Shown: one piece after another, positions 25,385 to 34,218 of the stretch | Numbering within the stretch: position 1 is the first letter of the stretch | Layout: each line of letters begins with the position of its first letter | Assembly: GCA_028692255.1 (NCBI GenBank) | Contig: JAQUXS010000020.1 | Location: 1-40,137, forward strand | Direction of reading: 5' to 3' | Length of the DNA stretch: 40,137 nt | Source: Clostridium sp. | Lineage (GTDB): Bacteria; Bacillota; Clostridia; Clostridiales; Clostridiaceae | Notes under the pieces: model-generated | Databases searched by the model: none | What the model was told of the DNA's origin: nothing | What the model saw: the letters and a program-made list of their open reading frames with translations, nothing else | Translations under genes and position numbers: made by a program

Positions 25385-25999
25385 ATGACTGGAAAAACTC
25401 ATGTAAGTTTAGGTACAGCAATAGGCATTTCACTTTGTACTAAATTGCCAGGAGAAATTGGGATCATATCTATGGGAGTGCTGGCTGGGGCATCACTTTT
25501 ACCTGATGTAGATCATCCAAAGAGTATTTTAAATAAATACATTTTACCTATTAAGAATAAGACTAATAAATTGTTAATATATGGCGGGGTAGGTATCTTA
25601 ATTATTGCATATAATATGAAATATAAAGGCGGGATATCACAATTAAATGCTATTGGAGCTCTTTTTATAATAATAGCTCTTTCCTCCCATAGAAATGGAC
25701 TTACACATAGTATAGCAGGTCTTATTTCATTTTCTTTTATTGCAAACTATCTTGCCTATTCTTACAATAAGGATTATCTTGTCTATTATTTTATAATTGG
25801 TTATTTATCACATCTTATTGCAGATATGTTCACAAGTAGAGGGGTTCCTCTTTTTTATCCATTTAAAGATAAAAACATAAAATTTCCTGTGACTTTTAGA
25901 GTTGGATCTAAAAGTGGAAAGCTTATAGAAGATATAATAATAGTATCGTCAGTTATTTATATTTTATATAAATTGCCTTTGATTTTACATCTTAAATGA
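25385..25999 (+). CDS. YdjM-like membrane-bound metal-dependent hydrolase family protein
   Basis: 204 residues with about four membrane helices and the conserved His/Asp motifs of the YdjM/DUF457 family: GKTHVSLG near the N-terminus, SLLPDVDHPKS (~42), HRNGLTHS (~111) and YLSHLIADMFTSRGVPLFYPF (~143). These polar motifs in a membrane setting suggest metal-dependent hydrolysis, but no substrate is known. The E. coli namesake ydjM is a LexA target, interesting given its place between uvrBA and uvrC, though no LexA box is seen directly before this gene. Ribosome site AGGAGAG. Its stop overlaps a possible uvrC ATG, so the two are coupled. Confidence 0.8.
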   Translation: MTGKTHVSLGTAIGISLCTKLPGEIGIISMGVLAGASLLPDVDHPKSILNKYILPIKNKTNKLLIYGGVGILIIAYNMKYKGGISQLNAIGALFIIIALSSHRNGLTHSIAGLISFSFIANYLAYSYNKDYLVYYFIIGYLSHLIADMFTSRGVPLFYPFKDKNIKFPVTFRVGSKSGKLIEDIIIVSSVIYILYKLPLILHLK

Positions 26000-26013
26000 G
26001 GGGGTATGTGACA

Positions 26014-27876
26014 GTGTTTGATTTTAAATATCAATTAAAGATTTTGCCTGAAAAACCAGGAGTGTATATTATGAAAAATTCTCTTGGAGGAATAATATAT
26101 GTTGGTAAGGCTAAAATCTTAAAAAATAGAGTAAGGCAGTATTTTCAAAGTTCAAAAAATCATTCTGAAAAAGTAAAGGCTATGGTTAAAAATGTTTCTG
26201 AGTTTGAATACATTGTTACGGATTCAGAGATGGAAGCACTTATCCTAGAATGTAATCTTATAAAGAAACATAAACCTAAATACAATATACTTTTGAAGGA
26301 TGACAAAAGGTATCCTTTTATAAAAGTTACTGTGAATGAAGATTTCCCAAGGATATTTATGACAAGGTACCTTGTTCGTGATGGTGGGAAATATTTTGGA
26401 CCATATACTGATGTATCTGCAGTGTATGAAACAATGGAACTTATTAAAAAAATATTTTCTGTTAGAACTTGCAAAAGAACTATAACTGAAAATGGTAAGC
26501 ATACAAGGCCGTGTCTTAATTATCAAATACATATTTGTGATGCTCCATGTGCAGGCTTTATAAGTAAAGAGGATTATGGTAAAATTGTAAAACAGATAAT
26601 AGATGTATTAAATGGAATTGACACTAGTGTAGTAAAAGATTTAAAGTTAAATATGATTGAAGCTTCTAAAAATCTTGAGTTCGAAAAGGCTGCTGCATAT
26701 AGGGATAAGATAGCTGCAGTTAAAAAGGTTACAGAGAAACAAAAGATAATGACTGGAAGTTTTGAAAATGAAGATTTTATAAATATTGACAGTGATGAAA
26801 AAGACAGCTGTATTAACGTGTTCTTTGTTAGAAATGGAAATATTAATGGAAGAGAGCATTTTATGCTTGAAAATACTTCAGGAGAAGATGTTGGGGATAC
26901 AATATCAGAATTTATAAAAGAATTTTATGGAGGAACAGCCTTTATACCTAAAACAATATATGTACCTAATGTTTCAGATATGGAACTTATTTCAAGCTGG
27001 CTTTCTATGAAAAAGGGAAGTAAAGTTGAAGTTAAAATTCCATTAAAGGGAGAGAAAAAAGATCTTCTATTAATGTCTAAAAAGAATGCAAATGTAATAC
27101 TTGAACAGTTTAAACTTAAAATAATGAAGGACAAGATTGATAATAAGAATACTATAAATGAACTAGCATCAGTTTTGAATTTGGAATATTCACCTAAAAG
27201 AATAGAGGCATATGATATCTCAAACATTCAAGGTGTTGATTCTGTTGGTTCTATGATAGTTTTTGAAGATGGAAAACCTAAAAATAGTGATTATAGAAGA
27301 TTTAAGATTAAAACTGTAAAAGGTGCAAATGACTATGACAGTATGAGGGAAATATTAACTAGAAGGTTTAAACATGGATTAGATGAAGTTAAGGCTGTTC
27401 AAGAGAGAAATCTTGAATTAAGTGCAGGGAAGTTCTGTGTCTTCCCTGATTTGATACTTATGGATGGAGGCCTGGGACAGATTAATATAGCGTTGGAAGT
27501 TTTAAAGGGATTTAATATAGATATACCGGTGTGCGGAATGGTGAAAGATGATAGACACAATACTAGAGGACTTATTTATAAAGCTGTAGAAGTTAATTTA
27601 AAGGGAAAACAGCAAATAAAAAATTTCATAACAAAGGTTCAGGATGAAGTACATAGGTTTGCAATAACTTATCATAGAAGTTTAAGGAATAAAAGGGTGC
27701 TCCATTCAGTACTTGATGATATACCGCATATTGGTGAGAGAAGAAGAAAAGAGCTTCTTAAAAAATTTAAAAGTATTGATAATATTAAAAAAGCTAGTTA
27801 TGATGAACTTATAAATACTGAAGCCATTGATAAAAAAGCGGCTGTAAGTGTTATTGATTACTTTAAGGAAAAATGA
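26014..27876 (+). CDS. uvrC: Excinuclease ABC subunit C
   Basis: UvrC makes both cuts around a lesion in nucleotide-excision repair. About 620 residues: GIY-YIG nuclease domain (~1-95, KPGVYIMKNSLGGIIYVGKAKILKNRVRQYF), a cysteine cluster (CKRT...CLNYQIHICDAPC), UVR motif (~195-230, which meets UvrB), RNase H-like endonuclease domain (EAYDISNIQGVDSVGSMIVF and LILMDGGLGQ carry the catalytic Asps) and C-terminal helix-hairpin-helices. GTG at 26014 is preferred, 8 bases after AGGGGGT; ATG at 25996 would overlap the ydjM-like stop and precede the ribosome site. It is separated from uvrBA by five genes' worth of wall functions but on the same strand. Confidence 0.95.
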   Translation: MFDFKYQLKILPEKPGVYIMKNSLGGIIYVGKAKILKNRVRQYFQSSKNHSEKVKAMVKNVSEFEYIVTDSEMEALILECNLIKKHKPKYNILLKDDKRYPFIKVTVNEDFPRIFMTRYLVRDGGKYFGPYTDVSAVYETMELIKKIFSVRTCKRTITENGKHTRPCLNYQIHICDAPCAGFISKEDYGKIVKQIIDVLNGIDTSVVKDLKLNMIEASKNLEFEKAAAYRDKIAAVKKVTEKQKIMTGSFENEDFINIDSDEKDSCINVFFVRNGNINGREHFMLENTSGEDVGDTISEFIKEFYGGTAFIPKTIYVPNVSDMELISSWLSMKKGSKVEVKIPLKGEKKDLLLMSKKNANVILEQFKLKIMKDKIDNKNTINELASVLNLEYSPKRIEAYDISNIQGVDSVGSMIVFEDGKPKNSDYRRFKIKTVKGANDYDSMREILTRRFKHGLDEVKAVQERNLELSAGKFCVFPDLILMDGGLGQINIALEVLKGFNIDIPVCGMVKDDRHNTRGLIYKAVEVNLKGKQQIKNFITKVQDEVHRFAITYHRSLRNKRVLHSVLDDIPHIGERRRKELLKKFKSIDNIKKASYDELINTEAIDKKAAVSVIDYFKEK

Positions 27877-27893
27877 TTTGTAAGATTTTTCTA

Positions 27894-27922
27894 TTGATTA
27901 GAATAGAAGTTTACATTATACT
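27894..27922 (+). promoter_or_regulatory. Promoter of murB
   Basis: TTGATT (27894-27899), a 17-base spacer and TATACT (27917-27922) lie 35 bases before the murB start in the 81-base gap after uvrC. Each box has four or five consensus bases. Confidence 0.55.
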
Positions 27923-27957
27923 AAATTCTATATGAATAATTTTAGAGGAGATTTCGA

Positions 27958-28875
27958 ATGAAACAATTTGATGATTTTTTGGTGAAATTAAGCCATATAG
28001 TACAAAAGGAAAATATTATGGTTAATGCAGAAATGAAAAAATATACTTCATTTAAAGTAGGCGGACCGGTTGACGTGCTTGTAACACCAATCAGTTATAG
28101 AGAAATTGTAGACACTATAGAATTGTGTAAAAATAGTGAAATACCATATTATATATTAGGTAATGGATCCAATGTACTTGTTAGAGATGGCGGAATAAGG
28201 GGAGTTGTTTTAAAACTTTCTAAACTTAATAAAATAACAGTTAATGGAGATGAAATTACAGCTGAAAGTGGAGCTACTATAGGTGCAGTTAGCTTAGCAG
28301 CTAGGAATGCTACACTTTCTGGACTTGAGTTTGCATGTGGAATTCCAGGAAGTGTAGGGGGAGCTCTTGCGATGAACGCAGGTGCATATGATGGTGAGAT
28401 GTCCTATGTAGTAAAAGGTGCACTTTTAATTAATAATGATGGTGAATTATTAAACTTGAACATAGATAAATTGGAACTAGCATATAGAAATAGTGTTGTT
28501 TTAAAACATAATTATATAGCTCTTGAAGTTACATTTAAACTTAAAAGAGGAGAGAGTGATAAGATTCAAGCTAGAATGTTAGAACTTACTAGAAGAAGAA
28601 TTGAAAAACAGCCTCTTGAGTATCCATCAGCAGGAAGTACATTTAAAAGACCTACAGGATATTTCGCAGGAAAACTTATACAGGACAGTGAACTTAAAGG
28701 TTGCAGAATTGGTGGAGCAGAAGTTTCAATGAAACATTCTGGTTTTATAATAAATAAAGACAATGCAACAGCTAAGGACATAATAGATCTCATAAGTCAT
28801 GTACAGAAAACTGTTAAGGATAAATTTGGAGTTGATCTGTATCCGGAAGTTAGAATTATTGGAGAAGATAAATAA
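27958..28875 (+). CDS. murB: UDP-N-acetylenolpyruvoylglucosamine reductase
   Basis: MurB reduces UDP-GlcNAc-enolpyruvate with NADPH to UDP-MurNAc, the second committed step of peptidoglycan precursor synthesis, in the cytoplasm. 305 residues, typical of the shorter type II enzymes. FAD-binding segments are clear ([23 protein letters not shown], ~64; [27 protein letters not shown], ~123), the [11 protein letters not shown] motif holds the catalytic Ser proton donor, and [10 protein letters not shown] ends the protein with the family's acidic residue. Ribosome site GAGGAG (27943-27948). It has its own promoter and terminator, so it is probably monocistronic. Confidence 0.96.
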   Translation: MKQFDDFLVKLSHIVQKENIMVNAEMKKYTSFKVGGPVDVLVTPISYREIVDTIELCKNSEIPYYILGNGSNVLVRDGGIRGVVLKLSKLNKITVNGDEITAESGATIGAVSLAARNATLSGLEFACGIPGSVGGALAMNAGAYDGEMSYVVKGALLINNDGELLNLNIDKLELAYRNSVVLKHNYIALEVTFKLKRGESDKIQARMLELTRRRIEKQPLEYPSAGSTFKRPTGYFAGKLIQDSELKGCRIGGAEVSMKHSGFIINKDNATAKDIIDLISHVQKTVKDKFGVDLYPEVRIIGEDK

Positions 28876-28885
28876 TTAATGATAG

Positions 28886-28917
28886 AAAGTGTGGCGTATT
28901 TTATGCCATGCTTTTTT
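28886..28917 (+). terminator. Intrinsic terminator of murB
   Basis: A 10-bp stem with two G-T pairs (AAAGTGTGGC, 28886-28895, with GCCATGCTTT, 28905-28914), 9-base loop, then a T-run to 28917. Confidence 0.8.
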
Positions 28918-28941
28918 GTTTAAAAACAAGTAATCATCTAA

Positions 28942-28971
28942 TTTTCAGAGGACTATTGTTTGTGGTATAAT
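28942..28971 (+). promoter_or_regulatory. Promoter of rapZ-yvcK-whiA
   Basis: A perfect TATAAT (28966-28971) with the extended TG (TGGTATAAT) lies 43 bases before the rapZ start. TTTTCA (28942-28947) at 18-base spacing is a fair -35. Confidence 0.6.
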
Positions 28972-29014
28972 TATATGATAAATTAAAGTTTTTAATTATG
29001 AAGGAGGGGGTTCT

Positions 29015-29899
29015 TTGAGATTTGTAATAGTAACCGGATTGTCAGGTGCCGGTAAAACTCAGGCAATAAGAAGTCTGGAAGATTTGGGATATTTTTGTGT
29101 GGATAATATGCCTCCAACTTTGATACCAAAATTTGCAGATGCATGCTTTCAAAGAAATGGAAAAATAGACAGGGTTGCATTAGTTATAGATATAAGAGGT
29201 GGAGAATTTTTCGATGACCTTTTTAAAAGCCTTGAAAATTTAAAAAAACGAGGATATAGTTATGAGATATTATACCTTGAAGCAAGTGATGAGGTATTAG
29301 TAAAAAGATATAAAGAATCCAGAAGAAAGCATCCACTTTCACCTCAGGGAAGAGTGCTTAGTGGAATTGAACTTGAGAGAAAGAAACTGGATGAAATGAG
29401 AAATAGAGCGGATAATATAATTGATACTAGCAATTTAGGAGCTAGGGAGCTCAGAGAAAAAATAACTAAAATTTATCAAAGTGAAGGTCAAATTGAGACA
29501 AAACTTATTGTTACAGTTTTATCTTTTGGATTTAAATATGGAATACCAGTTGATTCGGATCTTGTTTTTGATGTGAGATTTTTACCAAACCCATTTTATA
29601 TACCGGAACTTAAGCCTTTTTCGGGAAATGATAAGCCAGTAAGAGATTATGTACTTGGTTTTGACGAAACAGTGAAATTTATAGACAAATTAAGTGAAAT
29701 GCTGGAATTTTTAATACCCTACTACTTAAAAGAAGGAAAAAGACAGCTTATAATATCAATAGGATGCACAGGTGGAAGGCATAGGTCTGTAACAATTGCT
29801 AATGCAATATATGAAAAGTTGTTAAAAGGCGGACAAAATGTAAACATAGAGCATAGGGATATAGATGAGGATATAAATAAAGGTGGTAAAAAATTATGA
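29015..29899 (+). CDS. rapZ: RapZ/YvcJ family nucleotide-binding protein
   Basis: 294 residues. The N-terminal P-loop domain has [29 protein letters not shown] (Walker A at ~7-14), and the C-terminal half holds [15 protein letters not shown], the conserved RapZ phosphate/metabolite-binding segment. In E. coli RapZ binds glucosamine-6-phosphate and small RNAs controlling glmS; in B. subtilis YvcJ is a GTPase/ATPase of less clear role. The TTG start at 29015 follows a very strong AAGGAGGGGG site (29001-29010). The end overlaps yvcK by 4 bases (ATGA), so translation is coupled. The rapZ-yvcK-whiA order is a hallmark of Firmicutes and actinobacteria. Confidence 0.95.
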   Translation: MRFVIVTGLSGAGKTQAIRSLEDLGYFCVDNMPPTLIPKFADACFQRNGKIDRVALVIDIRGGEFFDDLFKSLENLKKRGYSYEILYLEASDEVLVKRYKESRRKHPLSPQGRVLSGIELERKKLDEMRNRADNIIDTSNLGARELREKITKIYQSEGQIETKLIVTVLSFGFKYGIPVDSDLVFDVRFLPNPFYIPELKPFSGNDKPVRDYVLGFDETVKFIDKLSEMLEFLIPYYLKEGKRQLIISIGCTGGRHRSVTIANAIYEKLLKGGQNVNIEHRDIDEDINKGGKKL

Positions 29900-31242
29900 A
29901 ACTTATAGATTGGTTAAGGCCAGGTATAAAAGTTAAGAGATGGATCCTATTTGGGATTTTAGGTGTAATGATTATAACTTTTGGCCTTACTGAATTTATT
30001 CTAAAGGCAAGATATTATAGTTTCGAGTATAGTGGATATTATATATTCCTTGTTGTGAGTGGTGGTCTTATATTATATATGGCTATAGGTCAAGGTATGA
30101 GATCAATTTTGTCTCTTATAAATAAAGGGTATTTGAATGTTTCTTTGGATTCTAGAAAACTTGGAAATTTAATATACGAGAAAAGGCTTCTTGTAAAAGG
30201 TCCTAAAATAGTTGCTATTGGAGGTGGAACAGGTCTTTCTACAATGCTTAGAGGTCTTAAGTATTATACTTCCAATATAACTGCTATTGTTACAGTGGCA
30301 GACGATGGCGGCGGTTCAGGAGATTTAAGAGAAGATCTTGGAATGCTTCCACCAGGAGATATAAGAAACTGTCTTCTCGCACTTTCAGACACTGAGCCTA
30401 TGATGGAACAACTTTTGCAGTATAGGTTTAAAGATGGAAGGCTTAAAAATCAAAGTTTTGGAAATCTTTTTATTGCAGCTATGGATGGAATGTCACAAAA
30501 TTTTGAAGAAGCAGTTCAAAAAATGAGTTCTGTTCTTGCAGTTACAGGTAAGGTAATTCCGGTAACTCTTGAGAATGTAACTCTTAAGGCGAAACTTAAA
30601 AATGGAGTAGAAGTTGAGGGCGAATCAAATATACCAGAAGCGGTAACACAGTATCAAAGTCCAATTGAAAAGATGTTTCTAAATCCTGACAATGTTAAAG
30701 CATTAGCTGATGCTGTAAAAGCTATTATGGAGGCAGATGCAGTAATACTTGGACCAGGAAGTCTTTATACAAGTGTTATTCCGAATCTTCTTGTTAAGGA
30801 TATTGCAAATGCACTTGAAAAGACTAAGGCTTTTAAGCTTTATATATCCAATATAATGACTCAGCCAGGAGAAACTGATGGATTCTCAGTATCTGACCAT
30901 ATAAAAGCCATTAACAGACATGTTGGTGCAGATATTGTGGATTATACTGTTGTTAATATGGAAAGTATAAATAGAGACCTTCAAGATAAATATCTTGAAA
31001 AAACTTCAGAACTTGTAAATGTAGATGAAGACGAGATAAGTAAAATGGGTGTTGGCATAGCAAAAGGAGATTTTGTAACTATAAAAAAAGGTTATGTGAG
31101 ACATGATACTGATAAACTTGCAGCAATTGTAATTGAGACAATAATGGCGAAGAAGTTGTTCTATGATAGAAAGAAGATAATTGAATACTTCTATTTATCA
31201 GAGAGACTTAAAGAAAATAAAATGAAATTTAGCAAGGAGTAA
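29896..31242 (+). CDS. yvcK: YvcK/GlmR family regulator with N-terminal membrane segments
   Basis: 448 residues, about 130 longer than B. subtilis YvcK (317). The extra N-terminus has two membrane helices (~residues 17-36 and ~45-66), then the CofD-like/UPF0052 domain from ~105: [53 protein letters not shown] and [18 protein letters not shown], all characteristic. In Bacillus and Listeria YvcK (GlmR) binds UDP-GlcNAc and stimulates amino sugar production, supporting wall synthesis on gluconeogenic carbon. Membrane anchoring would put it near wall precursor enzymes. Overlaps rapZ by 4 bases; whiA follows after 7. Confidence 0.93.
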   Translation: MKLIDWLRPGIKVKRWILFGILGVMIITFGLTEFILKARYYSFEYSGYYIFLVVSGGLILYMAIGQGMRSILSLINKGYLNVSLDSRKLGNLIYEKRLLVKGPKIVAIGGGTGLSTMLRGLKYYTSNITAIVTVADDGGGSGDLREDLGMLPPGDIRNCLLALSDTEPMMEQLLQYRFKDGRLKNQSFGNLFIAAMDGMSQNFEEAVQKMSSVLAVTGKVIPVTLENVTLKAKLKNGVEVEGESNIPEAVTQYQSPIEKMFLNPDNVKALADAVKAIMEADAVILGPGSLYTSVIPNLLVKDIANALEKTKAFKLYISNIMTQPGETDGFSVSDHIKAINRHVGADIVDYTVVNMESINRDLQDKYLEKTSELVNVDEDEISKMGVGIAKGDFVTIKKGYVRHDTDKLAAIVIETIMAKKLFYDRKKIIEYFYLSERLKENKMKFSKE

Positions 31243-31249
31243 AAATAGT

Positions 31250-32203
31250 ATGTCCTTTTCATCAGGAGTAAAAAATGAAATTTGCAGGTATTGTGACTTT
31301 TCAAGTGAAGAAGCCATTGCGGTACTTTCCTCGATAATGAAAGCAAGCGGTACCTTATCTCTTGCTGGAAATAAGAAAATAAGCTTTAAAATTGCAACTG
31401 AAAATCCTGCTATTGCAAGGTTTATATTTAAGGTTTTAAAAGATCATTTCAATGTGCACACAAATCTTCTTGTGAAGAAAAGCAATTCTTTAAAGAAGAA
31501 TAATGTGTATATTGTTGATATAAATGAAGAGATGGGTGTAAGAAAAATTTTAGATGAGGTTGGAGTCCTTTCTTCAAACAGTGGGATTTTAGTTTTAGAT
31601 TACAGCATTCCTAAAAGAATAGTTAAAACTGAGAACTGTAAAAAGTTATATATAAGAGGGGCATTTTTAGGTGGAGGAAGCATAAGTAATCCTGAAAAGA
31701 CCTATCATCTAGAATTTGTTACACATAATGAAAAGTATTCAAAGGAACTTGTGAAGATAATAAATGGATTTGGGCTTAATGCAAAAGTAATTCAAAGAAA
31801 GAGCAGTTTTGTGGTATATTTAAAAGAAGGGGAGCAGATTGTAGATATTTTAAATATAATAGGGGCACATACAAGTCTTTTGAAGTTTGAAAATGTGCGA
31901 ATTATGAAGGAAATGAGAAACAATGTAAATAGACTTGTAAATTGTGAAACTGCGAATCTTAGCAAAACAGTAAATGCAGCTGTAAGGCAAGTTGAAAGTA
32001 TTAAACTTATCCAAAGGGAGATAGGACTTTCAAGGTTGCCTAAAAATTTAAGAGAAATAGCGGAACTAAGAGTAAGTCATCCGGATGAAACGCTTAAAGA
32101 ACTTGGGCAGATATTGAGTCCACCTGTTGGAAAATCGGGGGTAAACCACAGGCTAAGGAGAATAGAAAAAATTGCGAAAGAATTGAGAAGAGAGGATAAG
32201 TAA
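31250..32203 (+). CDS. whiA: Sporulation/division regulator WhiA
   Basis: 317 residues. WhiA combines a LAGLIDADG homing-endonuclease-type fold, catalytically inactive, with a C-terminal helix-turn-helix. Here the LAGLIDADG core is seen at CKKLYIRGAFLGGGSISNPEKTYHLEF (~128-154), with Gly-Gly-Ser where active endonucleases carry an acidic residue, and the DNA-binding end is ELGQILSPPVGKSGVNHRLRRIEKIA (~284-309). In Streptomyces it controls septation genes and in B. subtilis it binds DNA and affects division and chromosome segregation. Ribosome site AAGGAG (31234-31239) is 10 bases before the ATG. Confidence 0.95.
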   Translation: MSFSSGVKNEICRYCDFSSEEAIAVLSSIMKASGTLSLAGNKKISFKIATENPAIARFIFKVLKDHFNVHTNLLVKKSNSLKKNNVYIVDINEEMGVRKILDEVGVLSSNSGILVLDYSIPKRIVKTENCKKLYIRGAFLGGGSISNPEKTYHLEFVTHNEKYSKELVKIINGFGLNAKVIQRKSSFVVYLKEGEQIVDILNIIGAHTSLLKFENVRIMKEMRNNVNRLVNCETANLSKTVNAAVRQVESIKLIQREIGLSRLPKNLREIAELRVSHPDETLKELGQILSPPVGKSGVNHRLRRIEKIAKELRREDK

Positions 32204-32209
32204 AAAGAT

Positions 32210-33520
32210 ATGTCAAAGCATCAGGAAATTATCAATTATATTCTTACTTTGAAGGTTGGAACAAAAATTTCAGTAAGAAGTATAGCAGCTGATCTAAGTG
32301 TAAGTGAGGGAACTGCATATAGAGCAATAAAAGAATGCGAAAATATGGAAGAAGTCTCTACTATACCAAGGGTAGGTACAGTGAGAATTGAAAAAATGAA
32401 GAAAAAAAGTATAGAAACCCTAAATTATAAGGAAGTTGTAAACATTGTAGATGGCACGATATTAGGAGGGGAAAGTGGAATAGAAAAAACCTTGAATAAA
32501 TTTGTTATTGCTGCTATGACTTATGATGCAGCAAAAAAATATTTTAATCCGGGTTGTCTTGTAATCGTTGGAAACAGGCAGGACATTCAAAAGATTGCAT
32601 TGCTTAATAATTGTGCTGTTCTTGTAGTTGGAGGATTTGATTGTAATGCTTCAGTGAAACAAATTGCAGATGAAAGAAACCTACCACTTATATCATCTTC
32701 ATATGACAGTTTCACTATTGCCACTATGATAAATAAGGCAATATCTGAAAGCCTCATAAAAAAGGATATAATACTTGTTGAAGATATAATGGAATCAAAA
32801 GTTGATTATATGAATGTGAATGATTCAGTTGGAAAGTGGAGAAATTACTCTGGAACTAATGGCAAGGACAAATATCTTGTTCTTGATGACAAACTTCAAG
32901 TTGTTGGAGTAGTTAATCTTAAAGAGATAGATCCCAATATTGACAGCAGTGAGTGTATAAGTAAATTTATGAATAGAGATTTTCTCCCAGTATCACCTAA
33001 AACAACAGTTGCCTATGCAGCACATATTATGGGGTGGGAAGGTGTAGAAATCTGCCCTGTAATTGAGAATAAGAGACTATTAGGTATAGTTGATAGGCAG
33101 GATGTAATAAAAGCACTTCAATATGTGCTAAGACAGCCGCAAGTAGGAGAAACACTTGAGGATATGATACTTAAAAATTTTGAATATGAAAGTAAGGATA
33201 TTAGCATGTATTTTAAGGGCAAAATAGTTGCTGAAATGCTTGACGTTATAGGCACAGCTTCTTGGAGCTCTTTAAATATGCTCCTTTCCACTATGGGTAT
33301 TATGACTTTGCGTGAAAAGAATAATGTAAATGTACTTGTAGACAGCATTAATACGTATTTTATGAAACCTGTTCAGATAGATAGTGAGATTGAAGTTAAA
33401 ACTAAGATTGTTGACAAAGGAAGAAATTTTTCAAAGGTTGAAGTTAACATGTTCGATGATGAGAAGAATATTATTGCAAAACTTATGCTCTCAGCAAAAC
33501 TAATAAAGAATAGATTTTAG
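32210..33520 (+). CDS. YtoI-like HTH-DRTGG-CBS-hotdog regulator
   Basis: 436 residues in four parts: an N-terminal helix-turn-helix (~1-60, TKISVRSIAADLSVSEGTAYRAIKECE), a DRTGG domain (~75-185, with GCLVIVGNRQDIQKIALLNNCAVLVVGGFDC), two CBS motifs (~190-312, VEDIMESKVDYMNVNDSV and RDFLPVSPKTTVAYAAHIM) and a C-terminal hotdog/thioesterase-like fold (~325-436). This is the architecture of B. subtilis YtoI, a predicted regulator with an unknown adenine-nucleotide or acyl ligand. It starts 6 bases after whiA and so is likely cotranscribed with rapZ-yvcK-whiA. The gene after it is separated by a MITE. The true ligand and targets cannot be inferred. Confidence 0.88.
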   Translation: MSKHQEIINYILTLKVGTKISVRSIAADLSVSEGTAYRAIKECENMEEVSTIPRVGTVRIEKMKKKSIETLNYKEVVNIVDGTILGGESGIEKTLNKFVIAAMTYDAAKKYFNPGCLVIVGNRQDIQKIALLNNCAVLVVGGFDCNASVKQIADERNLPLISSSYDSFTIATMINKAISESLIKKDIILVEDIMESKVDYMNVNDSVGKWRNYSGTNGKDKYLVLDDKLQVVGVVNLKEIDPNIDSSECISKFMNRDFLPVSPKTTVAYAAHIMGWEGVEICPVIENKRLLGIVDRQDVIKALQYVLRQPQVGETLEDMILKNFEYESKDISMYFKGKIVAEMLDVIGTASWSSLNMLLSTMGIMTLREKNNVNVLVDSINTYFMKPVQIDSEIEVKTKIVDKGRNFSKVEVNMFDDEKNIIAKLMLSAKLIKNRF

Positions 33521-33554
33521 ATTAAAATAGGGCTCATAGTATTCACTCTCAAAG

Positions 33555-33707
33555 CCATAGGGACTGTATTAAAAAAATGTTGGTGGTTTTTTCTAAACAA
33601 ATTTTACATAATAAACCTGCGTCAGTTTAAATGCAAAATAAACTACAAATTAAACTGAAGAATAGACAAATACATATAACAACAATTATTTAATACAGCC
33701 GCCATGG
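33555..33707. repeat. MITE-like element with IS-type inverted ends
   Basis: A 153-bp gene-free element with ends of the IS family at 7635-8771: CTGTATTAAAAAAATGTTGG (33564-33583) on the left, and AACAACAATT...AATACAG on the right (33678-33698). Outer bases are CCATAGGGA and, reversed, CCATGGCGG. If the border is set further in, GCCATAGG (33554-33561) and GCCATGGA (33701-33708) could be a degraded 8-bp target duplication, the length usual for IS1595. An internal hairpin pairs CAGTTTAA with TTAAACTG. It separates ytoI from the ASCH-dinG pair. Confidence 0.75.
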
Positions 33708-33753
33708 AAGTTGGTGTGTAAAACGTACTTTGTTTTGAAAGGAAAATGATTTA

Positions 33754-34209
33754 ATGAACGAGAAAGATATGTGGTCTTCATTTACAGAGCAAAAATCAGA
33801 ATATAAAAAGTCAAAATACGAAGCTTGGTGTTTTGGTGGTAATACTGCAGATGACATTAACAAGTTAGCTAAACTAGTGAAAGATGGCATAAAAACAGCA
33901 ACGGCATCTGCATATGAATTATATGAAATAGATAAAGAACCTCTGCCAACCGTAGGGGATTTTAATATTATTTTGGATTCGAATAAAAATGCTGTATGCA
34001 TTACACAAACTATAAGGGTATATGTGTGTCCATTTGACAAAGTTTCAGAGAATCATGCTTACAAAGAAGGCGAAGGGGATAAATCTCTAGATTATTGGAG
34101 AGAGGTCCATGAAAAATTTTTTAAAAATGAATTTGAGCAATATAAGCTTTCTTTTAATGATGAAACACCTATAGTTTGTGAGGAATTTAAAGTAGTTTAT
34201 CCTATGTAA
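33754..34209 (+). CDS. ASCH domain protein
   Basis: 151 residues in a single ASCH (PUA-like beta-barrel) domain. Family features: the WCFGGNTADDINKLAKLVKDGIKTATASAYELYE segment (~26-60), PLPTVGDFNIILDSNKNAVCITQTIRVYVCPF (~65-96) and the DKSLDYWREVHEKFF helix (~108-122). ASCH proteins are RNA-binding or ribonuclease-like in proposals; some relatives act on acetylated nucleosides, so no function is claimed. Ribosome site AAAGGAAAAT. It lies 9 bases before the dinG-type gene, suggesting one transcript that starts within or after the MITE. Confidence 0.85.
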   Translation: MNEKDMWSSFTEQKSEYKKSKYEAWCFGGNTADDINKLAKLVKDGIKTATASAYELYEIDKEPLPTVGDFNIILDSNKNAVCITQTIRVYVCPFDKVSENHAYKEGEGDKSLDYWREVHEKFFKNEFEQYKLSFNDETPIVCEEFKVVYPM

Positions 34210-34218
34210 GGAGAAATT

